Source: a bacterium
Lineage (GTDB): Bacteria > Sysuimicrobiota > Sysuimicrobiia > Sysuimicrobiales > Segetimicrobiaceae
Assembly: GCA_035945995.1 (NCBI GenBank)
Contig: DASYZR010000116.1
Coordinates: 1-64,000 of the forward strand
Direction of reading: 5' to 3'
DNA length: 64,000 nt
The notes beneath the pieces were generated by a model. It searched no databases and was not told the DNA's origin. It saw only the letters and a program-made list of their open reading frames with translations. Positions 1-7,816 of the stretch are shown here, one piece after another. The number at the start of each line of letters is the position of its first letter. Positions within the stretch are counted from its first letter, which is position 1. Both the position numbers and the translations under genes were made by a program.

Positions 1-989
1 CGGCCCGCGCCGTCCGCCGCGACGCGCACGTCCCGCGGCGCCTCGATCCGTTTCGCCGCCGCCCCCGCGGGCGCCGCGCGCCGGTCCGCCCAGTTGTGCC
101 AGTCGACGAGGATGCAGCTGGCGTTGAAGATCGACGAGTACCCGCCGGTGACGATGCTCACGACGAGGCCGAAGGCGACGTCGCGGATCGTCTCACCGCC
201 GAAGACATATACCGCGCCGATCGCGAGCACGGCCGTCATGGCGGTGTTGATCGACCGGACGAGCGCCTCCAGCACGCTGCGGTTCACGAGGTGCTCGAAC
301 GGCTCCCGCGTCCGGAAGCCGAGGTTCTCCCGGATCCGGTCGAAGATGACGATCGTGTCGTTGATCGAGTACCCCGCGACGGTGAGCAGCACCGCCAGGA
401 AGGACGAGTTGACCTCGCGCTGCGTGAGCGCGAACGCCCCGATGACGACCAGGAGATCGTGGAGCAGCGCGATGTCCGCGGCGATCGCGAACCGCACGGA
501 GCGGAAGCGGATCGAGATGAAGATCACCTGCAGCACCAGGCCGATCGCGACGCCGAGGATCGCGACGTTGCGCAGCTCCGCGCCGATCTCCGGTCCGACC
601 GTGTCCTCGCGCAGCATGGTGGTCGAGGACCACTGGCCTCGGGCCGCGTCGATGATCGCGTTCATCTGCGCCTGCGAGAGCGGCCGCGTGCGGATGAAGA
701 CTTCCGTATCGCCGGACTTCTGAATCACCGCGTCGCCGAGCCCGAACCGGCCGAGGAGGCCGCGGACGTCGCCCACGGTAAACGGCTGGGTGATCCGCAG
801 CTCGAGGGCGTTGCCCCCGGTGAAGTCGACGCCCCAGTTGAGGGCGTGCCCGTCGTGGACGTGGTGGACGTAGAGGGCGATCAGCCCCGGCACGATCACG
901 GCGAGCGACAGAGCGTACCACCACCGCCGCCGTCCGATGATGTCGAAGGCCCGGACCGGTCGCACCGTCATGCTTGCGGCGTCCGCCAT
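1..989 (-). CDS. secF: SecF, protein translocase membrane subunit (3' end outside window)
   Basis: SecF works with SecD in the inner membrane, using proton motive force to complete Sec-dependent export. Read from ATG 989, the frame stays open to the left edge (about 329 codons), so the stop lies outside. It has a first membrane segment at about residues 24-40, the SecF signature VDFTGG at 54-59, a periplasmic domain, and the conserved block ending GYSINDTIVIFDRIREN near 205-222, followed by further hydrophobic helices. The start lies 8 bases after the secD stop, so the two genes are cotranscribed in the usual D-F order. The tail is Ala/Arg-rich and could be poorly conserved. Family assignment is secure; only the C-terminus is unknown. 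Confidence 0.93.
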   Translation of the reverse strand, partial: MADAASMTVRPVRAFDIIGRRRWWYALSLAVIVPGLIALYVHHVHDGHALNWGVDFTGGNALELRITQPFTVGDVRGLLGRFGLGDAVIQKSGDTEVFIRTRPLSQAQMNAIIDAARGQWSSTTMLREDTVGPEIGAELRNVAILGVAIGLVLQVIFISIRFRSVRFAIAADIALLHDLLVVIGAFALTQREVNSSFLAVLLTVAGYSINDTIVIFDRIRENLGFRTREPFEHLVNRSVLEALVRSINTAMTAVLAIGAVYVFGGETIRDVAFGLVVSIVTGGYSSIFNASCILVDWHNWADRRAAPAGAAAKRIEAPRDVRVAADGAG

Positions 990-997
990 ACGCGGCG

Positions 998-2386
998 CTA
1001 CGCTTCCCCGCCGCCCGCCGGCCCGCCGACGGGAGCGGCCGCGGGGACGTCCCGGGGCCGCCCGGTCCAGGCCAGCGCTTGAATGTAGCGCGCGAGGCTC
1101 GTCTCGAGCACCACGTCGACGAACACCCGGGTCACGACGATCGCGGTGAAGATGCTCGTCAGAATGCCGAGGATGAGCGTCACGGCGAATCCCCGCACCG
1201 GGCCCGTCCCGAGCCACAGGAGGACCGCCGCCCCGATCAGCGTCGTCGTGTTCGAGTCGAAGATCGTGACCACCGCCCGGCTCCAGCCGGTCGCGACCGC
1301 GGCGCGCAGCGTCTTGTGCCCGCGCAGCTCTTCCTTCACCTTCTCGAAGATGATGACGTTCGCGTCCACCGCGACGCCGAGCGAGAGAATGAAGCCCGCG
1401 ATGCCCGGCAGCGTGATGGTCGCGCCGAGCAGTGTGAGGAGCGCGAAGAGAATCAGCGTGTACACGCCGAGGGCGAGGTCCGCCAGGAACCCGGACAGAC
1501 GGTAGTACAGAACCATGAACAGCGCCACCATGACGATCGCCACGTACCCGGCGTGCAGGCTGCGGTCGATCGAGTCACGGCCCAGCAGCGGCCCCACGGT
1601 GCGGTTCTCGACGACGTGCACGGGCAGCGGCAGCGCGCCGCCGCGGAGCAGAACCGCGAGGTCCCGCGCCGATTCGAGCGTGAACCCGCCCTGGATCACG
1701 CCTTTGCCGCCCGGGATCGGCGACTGGATCACGGGGGAGCTGATGACGCGGTTGTCGAGCACGATCGTGAGATACCTGCCGACGTTCTTCGTCGTGTAGT
1801 TCTCGAACGTCTTGGCCGCGGTGCTCTTGAACGTAAACCCGACCTCCGCGCGGCCGTACTGATCGAACTGGACCTGTGCGTCGCTCAGATCCGCGCCGGT
1901 GAGGATCACCTTCTTCGGTACGTGCTGGGTCGTCCGATCGGGGAGCACGGCGGTGTCCGTCCCCTGCCACTCCGTGCCCTGCGGCAGCGAGACGGTCGCG
2001 GTGTCGACGAACTCGAGCAGGGCCGTCTTGCCGATGAGGTCGATGGCGCGCTGAGGGTTCTGGATCCCCGGCAGCTCGACCAGGATGCGATTCGACCCCT
2101 GACGCGTGATCGCCGGTTCCGCGACGCCGAGCTGATCGACCCGATTCCGGATGATCCGCAGGACGCCGTCCATCGCGTCGTTGCCGACCGGCGTCTGCGC
2201 CGTCGGCTCGGCCTGCAACACGATATGGCTGCCGCCCTGCAGGTCGAGCCCCAGGTTGAGATGCGGGGCCGGCGGCTGCAGCATCGGCACTGCGCCGTTG
2301 AGCCGGATCGGCTGAAACGCGATGAAAAACGCGGCGAGGGCGATCAGCACGACGCCCGTCAGCCGGACCGGATTGCCAAGCTTCAC
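998..2386 (-). CDS. secD: SecD, protein translocase membrane subunit
   Basis: SecD is the larger partner of SecF in the accessory SecDF translocase complex. The 462-residue protein has a first membrane helix at about 10-24, the motif LGLDLQGGSHIVLQ at 45-58, a large extracytoplasmic region, and the second conserved block GVAVDANVIIFEKVKEEL near 338-355 inside the C-terminal membrane bundle. The length is near that of other short bacterial SecD proteins. The start is GTG at 2386, preceded by GGGAGGG about 10 bases upstream. A strong promoter sits 90-120 bases upstream, so secDF is probably its own transcription unit, separate from the PaaX-thiolase run that ends just before it. Confidence 0.95.
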   Translation of the reverse strand: MKLGNPVRLTGVVLIALAAFFIAFQPIRLNGAVPMLQPPAPHLNLGLDLQGGSHIVLQAEPTAQTPVGNDAMDGVLRIIRNRVDQLGVAEPAITRQGSNRILVELPGIQNPQRAIDLIGKTALLEFVDTATVSLPQGTEWQGTDTAVLPDRTTQHVPKKVILTGADLSDAQVQFDQYGRAEVGFTFKSTAAKTFENYTTKNVGRYLTIVLDNRVISSPVIQSPIPGGKGVIQGGFTLESARDLAVLLRGGALPLPVHVVENRTVGPLLGRDSIDRSLHAGYVAIVMVALFMVLYYRLSGFLADLALGVYTLILFALLTLLGATITLPGIAGFILSLGVAVDANVIIFEKVKEELRGHKTLRAAVATGWSRAVVTIFDSNTTTLIGAAVLLWLGTGPVRGFAVTLILGILTSIFTAIVVTRVFVDVVLETSLARYIQALAWTGRPRDVPAAAPVGGPAGGGEA

Positions 2387-2475
2387 TCTGTGAAATCCCT
2401 CCCGCCGGCGGCACCGGGCCGGCGGTGGGCTCGCGCGCCGGCCGCAAACAAAAAAAGCCTTCGCGACCGCGTTTC

Positions 2476-2504
2476 ATTATATCGGCGGCCCTGGGGAGTG
2501 TCAA
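2476..2504 (-). promoter_or_regulatory. Strong sigma70-type promoter for secDF
   Basis: On the minus strand TTGACA (2504-2499) and TATAAT (2481-2476) are separated by exactly 17 bases, a full match to the vegetative consensus. The 12-base element TTTGACACTCCC occurs a second time immediately upstream, with its TTGACA at 2520-2515, so the -35 region is tandemly duplicated with a 16-base period. The only downstream gene on this strand is secD (start 2386). A T7 run follows at about 2458-2452 in the leader. Confidence 0.85.
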
Positions 2505-2540
2505 ACCGCGGGAGTGTCAAACCACCGGCACCGTCGCACG

Positions 2541-3497
2541 TCAGCCGGACGGAGATCGCGCCGGACCGTTCGCGAGGTGAGGCAGATCGGCCTCGCGCGC
2601 ATCGGGCCGGAAGGGATCGCGGCGGGCGGCGCGGCGGCCCTCCGGCACGTCCCCTTCGTGGGCCGGCGCGGGCCGGTACTGGGCCTCGAAAAAGGCGAGC
2701 GCCGGCTCCGCCAGCAGATGGTACGCCGCGGAGAAGACGCCGCGCGCTTCGACGCCGGTCCAGCGCTCGGGGAGTACCTCCGCCGGCAGGCCGGGGTCGA
2801 CGAAGAGGAACTTTCGGAATGCGTGCACGAGGTGCGTCTTCTCCCGAAAGGCCGCGCCCGCCGGGATCACGAGCGCGCCGCCCGATCGCGCGGCCGCGGC
2901 GCGCCAGTCGAGGAGGCGCGGACGCCACTCGGCCACGAACCCGGCGTAGGCGGCGTCGATGACCGGCAGGTCCCAGTGACGCGCGGCGAACGCGGCCGGT
3001 GCCGCGGGGCCGGTCAGCCGGGCCTCGAACGTCTCGCCGGCCGCGCGGAGGCCGTAACGTTCGGCCAGCGCCGGGACCTGATCGAGGAGGTTGTTCGGCG
3101 TGACGTAGACGCCGCGCGCGAGCGGGACGAGACCCATCCACCCCAGTTCGCGCCGCAGCGCCGCGCGGTCCCGCCGGCCTGCCCCCTCGCCGGGGGCGGG
3201 CACGACGACAATCCGCCACAGGCCGTCCCAGCGCTCCGGGCGCAACTTGAAAATCCGCCGCGCCGCTTCTTCGATCCGCGCGTCGCCGCGGGGCGTGAGG
3301 GCGTAGTAGCTCGCGCGGCCGGCGCGGATCGCGACGAGCCAGCCCTGCCGGGTCATGCGCGACACCGCCGCGCGAACGGCGGAGGCGTGGAACCCCAACT
3401 CGGCCATCAGGGTGATCAGGCTGCCGATCCAGATCGTGCCGCCGTAGTGGCGGACGTAGTCGCCGAAGAGCGTGAAGAGCATCGACCGCGCGCGCAC
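2541..3497 (-). CDS. PaaX-family transcriptional regulator
   Basis: PaaX-type proteins are winged-helix repressors of phenylacetate catabolism that sense phenylacetyl-CoA; relatives control other acyl-CoA pathways. The N-terminus RSMLFTLFGDYVRHYGG followed by a helix-turn-helix region (RAAVSRMTRQGWL) is typical, and the C-terminal part matches the family's regulatory half (WRPRLLDW, HAFRKFLFVDP, LPERWTGVEA). The open frame extends upstream into the thiolase gene, but GTG 3497, giving fM-RARSMLFTLF, fits relatives and lies 16 bases after the thiolase stop; ATG 3482 is the alternative. Length is 318 residues. Its position at the end of a run with thiolase and two crotonases supports local regulation of acyl-CoA degradation, with ligand unknown. 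Confidence 0.82.
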   Translation of the reverse strand: MRARSMLFTLFGDYVRHYGGTIWIGSLITLMAELGFHASAVRAAVSRMTRQGWLVAIRAGRASYYALTPRGDARIEEAARRIFKLRPERWDGLWRIVVVPAPGEGAGRRDRAALRRELGWMGLVPLARGVYVTPNNLLDQVPALAERYGLRAAGETFEARLTGPAAPAAFAARHWDLPVIDAAYAGFVAEWRPRLLDWRAAAARSGGALVIPAGAAFREKTHLVHAFRKFLFVDPGLPAEVLPERWTGVEARGVFSAAYHLLAEPALAFFEAQYRPAPAHEGDVPEGRRAARRDPFRPDAREADLPHLANGPARSPSG

Positions 3498-3513
3498 GCC
3501 CGCCGCCTCGACC

Positions 3514-4725
3514 CTACGCGAGTCCTTCGACCACGGTCGCGATCCCCTGCCCGACGCCGATGCACATCGTGGCGAGTCCCCAACGGGCGTGCCGGCGCAC
3601 CATCTCGCGGACCAGGGTGACAAGAATCCGCGCCCCGCTGGCTCCGATCGGGTGACCGAGGGCGATCGCGCCGCCGTTCGGGTTGAGGCGCGAGCGGTCA
3701 ATGTCGAGATCCCGCACGCAGGCCAGGACCTGGGAGGCGAACGCCTCGTTGAGCTCGATGAGGTCGATCTCCTCGAGCGTCCGGCCCGCGCGCAGCAGCG
3801 CCTTGCGCGTCGCCGGCACCGGACCGATGCCCATGTACGATGGATCGACCGCGGCGACGGCCCCGGCCCCGATTCGTGCGAGCGGCCGCCGCCCCTGCTG
3901 CTCCGCCCACTCGGCGGACGCGAGGAGCAGACAGGCGGCGCCGTCGTTGATGCCGGAGGAATTGCCGGCGGTGACCGTGCCGCCGGTCCGGAACGCGGGC
4001 CGCAGCGACGCCAGCGCCTCGAGCGTCGTGCCCGGACGCGGATGTTCGTCGCTCTCGACGACCATCGGCCCGCCGCGCGGCGGGGTCACGGTGATCGGCA
4101 CGATTTCCTCCGCAAACCGGCCGTCCCGCTGCGCGTCCACGGCCCGCTGCTGGCTCTCCACGGCGAACGTATCCTGCTCCTCGCGCGAGATGCCGTACCG
4201 CTCCGCGACGTTCTCGGCGGTCTCCCCCATGCTGTAGAGCGGGAACCGCTCTTCGAGCCGCGGATTGGGAAACCGCCAGCCGATCGTCGTGTCTTGCAAG
4301 AGCTGCGTCCCCCGGGGGAACGCGTGGGCCGCCTTCGCCATGACGAACGGCGCCCGCGTCATGCTTTCGACGCCGCCGGCGAGGTAGACGTCGCCGGCGC
4401 CGACGGCGATCGCGTGCGCGGCGGCGTGCACGGCCTGCATCCCGGACCCGCAGAGCCTGTTGACGGTCTGTCCCGGCACCGTCTCCGGCAGCCCGGCCAG
4501 CAGGACCGCCATGCGCGCGACGTTCCGGTTGTCCTCGCCCGCCTGATTGGTGCAGCCCATGACCACGTCCTCGATCGCCGCGGGATCGAGATCGTTGCGC
4601 TGCACGACGGCCTGGATCAGGCGGGCGGCGAGGTCGTCCGGCCGCACGTCGCGTAGCGCGCCCCCGTAGCGCCCGATCGGGCTTCGGACCGCGTCCAGAA
4701 TCACCGCATCCCGCATGCCGCTCAT
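3514..4725 (-). CDS. Acetyl-CoA acetyltransferase / beta-ketoadipyl-CoA-type thiolase
   Basis: Thiolases cleave 3-ketoacyl-CoA with CoA to acetyl-CoA, the last step of beta-oxidation and of several aromatic pathways. All catalytic elements are visible: nucleophile Cys92 in NRLCGSGMQA, His358 in GHPIGASG, and Cys388 in MCIGVGQG (a Val replaces the commoner second Gly). The 403-residue length is normal. The early motif ILDAVRSPIGRYGGALRDVRP and the PcaF-like middle suggest the beta-ketoadipyl/3-oxo-5,6-dehydrosuberyl-CoA group (PaaJ/PcaF), which would suit the PaaX and PaaG neighbours, but a general fatty-acid thiolase cannot be excluded. It lies 24 bases downstream of the PaaG-like gene and 16 bases before the PaaX-like gene. 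Confidence 0.93.
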   Translation of the reverse strand: MSGMRDAVILDAVRSPIGRYGGALRDVRPDDLAARLIQAVVQRNDLDPAAIEDVVMGCTNQAGEDNRNVARMAVLLAGLPETVPGQTVNRLCGSGMQAVHAAAHAIAVGAGDVYLAGGVESMTRAPFVMAKAAHAFPRGTQLLQDTTIGWRFPNPRLEERFPLYSMGETAENVAERYGISREEQDTFAVESQQRAVDAQRDGRFAEEIVPITVTPPRGGPMVVESDEHPRPGTTLEALASLRPAFRTGGTVTAGNSSGINDGAACLLLASAEWAEQQGRRPLARIGAGAVAAVDPSYMGIGPVPATRKALLRAGRTLEEIDLIELNEAFASQVLACVRDLDIDRSRLNPNGGAIALGHPIGASGARILVTLVREMVRRHARWGLATMCIGVGQGIATVVEGLA

Positions 4726-4749
4726 CCTCCCCGATCCGCCCCGGTCCGC

Positions 4750-5526
4750 CTAGCGCCCGGCATAGGACGGAGCGCGCTTCGCCAGAAACGCCGCGACGCC
4801 TTCGCGGTGGTCCTCGGACCGGCCGGCGATCTCTTGCAGATACGCTTCGTACTCGAGCGCGCCCCGCAGATCCAGGGCCAGCGCGCGATCCACGCCGCGT
4901 TTGATCAGCCCGTAGGCGCGCGTCGGGCCTTGGGCGAGCCGCTGCGCCCACTCGAGCGTCCGCGGCATCAGCTCGTCGTGCGGGACGACCCGGTTCACGA
5001 GGCCGATGCGCTCGGCGGCCGCCGCGTCCACCGGTTCCGCGAAAAACATCAGCTCGAGGGCGCGCCCCAGTCCGACGAGGCGCGGCAACAGCCACGTCCC
5101 GCCCGAATCGGGGATCAGCCCGACGCGCGTGAACACCTCGATGAAGCCGGCGCGCTCCGACGCCACCCGCAGATCGGCGGCGAGCGCCAGGTTGCAGCCC
5201 GCGCCGGCCGCGACCCCGTTCACCGCGGCGATCACCGGCTTCTCGATCGTTCTGAGGCGCGTGATGATGCGGTTGTAGCGGGAGCGCAGCAGCGCGCCGA
5301 GCGACGTCTCGCCCGGCGTGTGGCCGCGCAGATCGGCCCCCGAGCAGAACGCCCGTCCGGCGCCGGTCACCACCAGGCAGCGGACCTCGGCCGCCGCGTC
5401 GGCGGCGGCCAGGGCGTCGAGCAGCTCCTCCCCCAGCCGGGCGTCGAAGGCGTTGAGGACGTCGGGCCGGTTGAGCGTGATGACGCGCACGCCATTCCGA
5501 TCGTCGGTCAGCACGGTTTCATACAC
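4750..5526 (-). CDS. Enoyl-CoA hydratase/isomerase, PaaG-like
   Basis: This crotonase-fold enzyme resembles PaaG, the 1,2-epoxyphenylacetyl-CoA isomerase. It has the oxyanion motif AFCSGAD (about 59-65), the second oxyanion region GVAAGAGCNLALAADL, and FTRVGLIPDSGGTWLLPRLV, in which an Asp (about 140) replaces the catalytic Glu of hydratases, as in PaaG and other isomerases. The glutamate of the other catalytic position is also absent (GAGCN). GTG 5526 is chosen because GGGAGG lies 8 bases upstream; an earlier in-frame GTG at 5547 has no such site. The chosen start overlaps the end of the uracil-DNA glycosylase gene by 8 bases. An isomerase or hydratase role in acyl-CoA breakdown is well supported; exact substrate is inference. 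Confidence 0.88.
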   Translation of the reverse strand: MYETVLTDDRNGVRVITLNRPDVLNAFDARLGEELLDALAAADAAAEVRCLVVTGAGRAFCSGADLRGHTPGETSLGALLRSRYNRIITRLRTIEKPVIAAVNGVAAGAGCNLALAADLRVASERAGFIEVFTRVGLIPDSGGTWLLPRLVGLGRALELMFFAEPVDAAAAERIGLVNRVVPHDELMPRTLEWAQRLAQGPTRAYGLIKRGVDRALALDLRGALEYEAYLQEIAGRSEDHREGVAAFLAKRAPSYAGR

Positions 5527-6319
5527 GGTCTGTTCCTCCCTCGACACGCGCCGGTCGGCGGTGGATAGGCATCAACGGCGCGCCCGGCTCGGCGATTCCC
5601 CGGCCGTCGAGCATGCGGCGCGCCTGCTGAAATACGCCGTTGAGCATGGGCTCCGTGAGCCTGCCGGTATTGGTATTCTGCCGGCTCGGGTGGTAGGACG
5701 CGATCAGCACCGGCCCGCGCGGCCGCAGATCGTAGACGGCCGCGTGCGCGAAGCGCAGACCGCGCGTCGCCGCTCCGCGGGCGGCGAACAGCCGCCGGCA
5801 CACGTCGAAGCCGATCCGCCCGAGCGCGACGACGACCTCCGCCCGCGGCAGCAGCGCGAGCTCACGCTCGAGGAAGGGCAGACACCGCGTGATCTCCGCG
5901 GGCGCGGGCTTGTTCATCGGCGGCGCGCAGCGCACGGGCGCGGTGAGGTACGCGTTTATCAGGCGCAGTCCGTCCCCACGCCGCACCGACGTCGGCCGGT
6001 TCGCAAAGCCGGCGCGGTGCATCGCCCGGATCAGCCAGTCGCCGGAGCCGTCTCCGGTAAACATCCGGCCCGTGCGGTTGGCGCCGTGCGCGGCCGGCGC
6101 CAGGCCGATCACGACCAGGCCGGCCCTCGGGTCGCCGAATCCCGGCACCGGCCGCCCCCAATAGGTCCACGCGGCGAACCGGCGCCTGCGCACCGCCGCG
6201 ACCTGCTCGCAGTGCCGCCGCAGCCGGGGACAGCGCGTGCAGGCCACCACGTCGCGTGCCAGGGCCGCGAGGGAATCGCGGGCCCCGACCGCGCCGCCTC
6301 GCCGCCCGCGCCTGCTCAC
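5519..6319 (-). CDS. Uracil-DNA glycosylase, family 5 (UDGb)
   Basis: Family 5 glycosylases remove uracil, hypoxanthine and related lesions from DNA and carry a [4Fe-4S] cluster. Seen here: a cysteine pair ACTRCPRL (Cys27, Cys30), the active-site block GLAPAAHGANRTGRMFTGD, and the C-terminal loop SYHPSRQNTNTGRLT, both diagnostic for the UDGb group found in Thermus, Archaea and Actinobacteria. The long open frame reaches back into the upstream crotonase, but GTG 6319 sits in a GTGA overlap with that gene's stop, giving 266 residues of normal family length. Its position inside an acyl-CoA catabolic run, coupled on both sides, is odd; it probably reflects compact gene packing rather than shared function. 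Confidence 0.93.
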   Translation of the reverse strand: MSRRGRRGGAVGARDSLAALARDVVACTRCPRLRRHCEQVAAVRRRRFAAWTYWGRPVPGFGDPRAGLVVIGLAPAAHGANRTGRMFTGDGSGDWLIRAMHRAGFANRPTSVRRGDGLRLINAYLTAPVRCAPPMNKPAPAEITRCLPFLERELALLPRAEVVVALGRIGFDVCRRLFAARGAATRGLRFAHAAVYDLRPRGPVLIASYHPSRQNTNTGRLTEPMLNGVFQQARRMLDGRGIAEPGAPLMPIHRRPARVEGGTDRV

Positions 6320-7089
6320 GTCCCCCGAAATTCCGGCCGCCGCTTTTCGAGAAAGGCCCGCACGCCCTCGCGCATGTCGTCGGTCCCAAACAGCGCGTGG
6401 AAGGACCGGCGCTCGAACGCCAGCCCGGCCTCGAGCGGGGTTTCGAACGCCTGCAGCACGGCCTCCTTGGCCAGCCGGACGGCGACGGGCGCCTGTCGGG
6501 CGATCTCCGCGGCCAGGCGCATCGCTTCGTCGAGGCACACTTCGGCAGGCACGACCTGGGACACGAGACCGGCGGCATGAGCCTCATGCGCCCCGAGTGC
6601 GCGCCCCGTAAGCACGAGTTCCATCGCGCGTGACTTCCCGACCGCGCGGGTCAGCCGTTGCGTGCCGCCGGCGCCCGGCATCAGGCCGAGGCGGATCTCG
6701 GGTTGTCCGAACTGCGCCGTTTCCGCGGCGATGACGATGTCGCACAGCATCGCCAGCTCGCAGCCGCCGCCGAGCGCGTACCCCGTCACCGCGGCGACGA
6801 TCGGCTTCGCCACGCGGCGGATGCGCGCCCACTGCTCGAAACGGTAGGCCTGCATCACGTCCGCGATCGCGGCACCCGCCATCTCCCGGACGTCGGCGCC
6901 CGCCGCGAACACGCGCGGGCCGCCCCAGACGACGATGCAGCGGACCTCCGCGTCGCGGTCGCAGGCCTCGAGCGTCGTGGCCAACCGCTCCATGAGCGCG
7001 TGATTGAGGGCATTGAGCACCTGCGGCCGGTTGAGGGTCGCCAGCGCGATCCCCCGCTCGATCGTCAATTGAACAGGCTCCTCGGACAC
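6316..7089 (-). CDS. Enoyl-CoA hydratase (crotonase)
   Basis: Hydrates trans-2-enoyl-CoA to 3-hydroxyacyl-CoA. The fold motifs are intact: oxyanion segment FAAGAD (61-66), YALGGGCELAMLCD with catalytic Glu111, and FGQPEIRLGLMPGAGGTQRL with catalytic Glu131, the 20-residue spacing typical of true hydratases. It is 257 residues with a GTG start at 7089, preceded by GAGGAGG six bases upstream, so this is probably the first gene of the acyl-CoA run crotonase, glycosylase, PaaG-like, thiolase, PaaX-like. It resembles PaaF as well as short-chain fatty-acid enoyl-CoA hydratases, and sequence alone does not separate them. Confidence 0.93.
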   Translation of the reverse strand: MSEEPVQLTIERGIALATLNRPQVLNALNHALMERLATTLEACDRDAEVRCIVVWGGPRVFAAGADVREMAGAAIADVMQAYRFEQWARIRRVAKPIVAAVTGYALGGGCELAMLCDIVIAAETAQFGQPEIRLGLMPGAGGTQRLTRAVGKSRAMELVLTGRALGAHEAHAAGLVSQVVPAEVCLDEAMRLAAEIARQAPVAVRLAKEAVLQAFETPLEAGLAFERRSFHALFGTDDMREGVRAFLEKRRPEFRGT

Positions 7090-7113
7090 GCAGGACCTCC
7101 TCTCACTCCGGCG

Positions 7114-7761
7114 CTACCGGGGTACGAGCGTGGAAGCGAACCCGTCCTGCAGGAGGTTCGCGGCGAGCCGCTCGGCCGTCGCCACGTCGAAATAGCCGCC
7201 GACCCACACGCGGTAGGGTGGTCCCGCCGCCACGGTCACGGCATAGCCATGGGCGCGGATCCGGAGGGCCAAGGCCTCCGCATTCTGCCGTTCGGCGAAG
7301 GCCCCCACCTGGACGTGGAACCGCCCGGCGATGACGGGAGCGCCGGGCGTCTCGGATGACGGGGCGGTCGAGCCGCCTGTCGCCGCGCTGCCCGACGGCG
7401 CCGCACCTGTGCCGCCGGCGGCCGAACCGGCCGGCGGTGCCGCGGAACCGGCGGGCGTCGGAGGCGCGACGCTGGCAGGCGGCGGCATGACGGTCACCGT
7501 GCCGGCCGGAGGTACGGTTGATGGGACCCCTCCGGCCGGGATCGTCGGCGAGCCGCCGGGAGCTGGGATGGCCGGCGTGCCGCCGACGGCCGGGGCCGCC
7601 GGACCGGACGGCGCCTGTCCGGCGAGATCCGGTCCGCCGGGCGCGGCCGCACCGCCGGGCGAGTGCCGGAGCGTCCCGGTGGCCATCAAGAAGCCGGCCG
7701 CGGCCGAGACCGCGAACAGGCAAATCGCCAGGACGATCACGTAGATGCCGCGGCGTGGCAT
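7114..7761 (-). CDS. SPOR-domain membrane protein
   Basis: SPOR domains bind denuded peptidoglycan glycan strands at septa. The protein has a short cytoplasmic start MPRRG, one membrane helix (about 6-26), a long Pro/Gly/Ala-rich linker (about 30-140), and a C-terminal SPOR repeat beginning RFHVQVGAFAERQNAEAL and continuing YRVWVGGYFDVATAERLAANL. ATG 7761 is chosen because GGGGGAG lies seven bases upstream; a GTG directly before it is possible. It sits between the crotonase run and a flippase-like membrane protein, all on one strand, with no visible terminator. A role in cell-division or envelope organisation is a family-level inference. Confidence 0.83.
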   Translation of the reverse strand: MPRRGIYVIVLAICLFAVSAAAGFLMATGTLRHSPGGAAAPGGPDLAGQAPSGPAAPAVGGTPAIPAPGGSPTIPAGGVPSTVPPAGTVTVMPPPASVAPPTPAGSAAPPAGSAAGGTGAAPSGSAATGGSTAPSSETPGAPVIAGRFHVQVGAFAERQNAEALALRIRAHGYAVTVAAGPPYRVWVGGYFDVATAERLAANLLQDGFASTLVPR

Positions 7762-7816
7762 CACAGCACTCCCCCTGTTCGCGGGCCCCGCGACCGCCTT
7801 CCTGCCGCCCGGTGTG

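Noticed and set aside
974-2962. 662-codon open frame on the plus strand
   Set aside because: It is antisense to secD and the PaaX-like gene; the product is Arg/Asp/His-rich low-complexity sequence typical of shadows in high-GC DNA.
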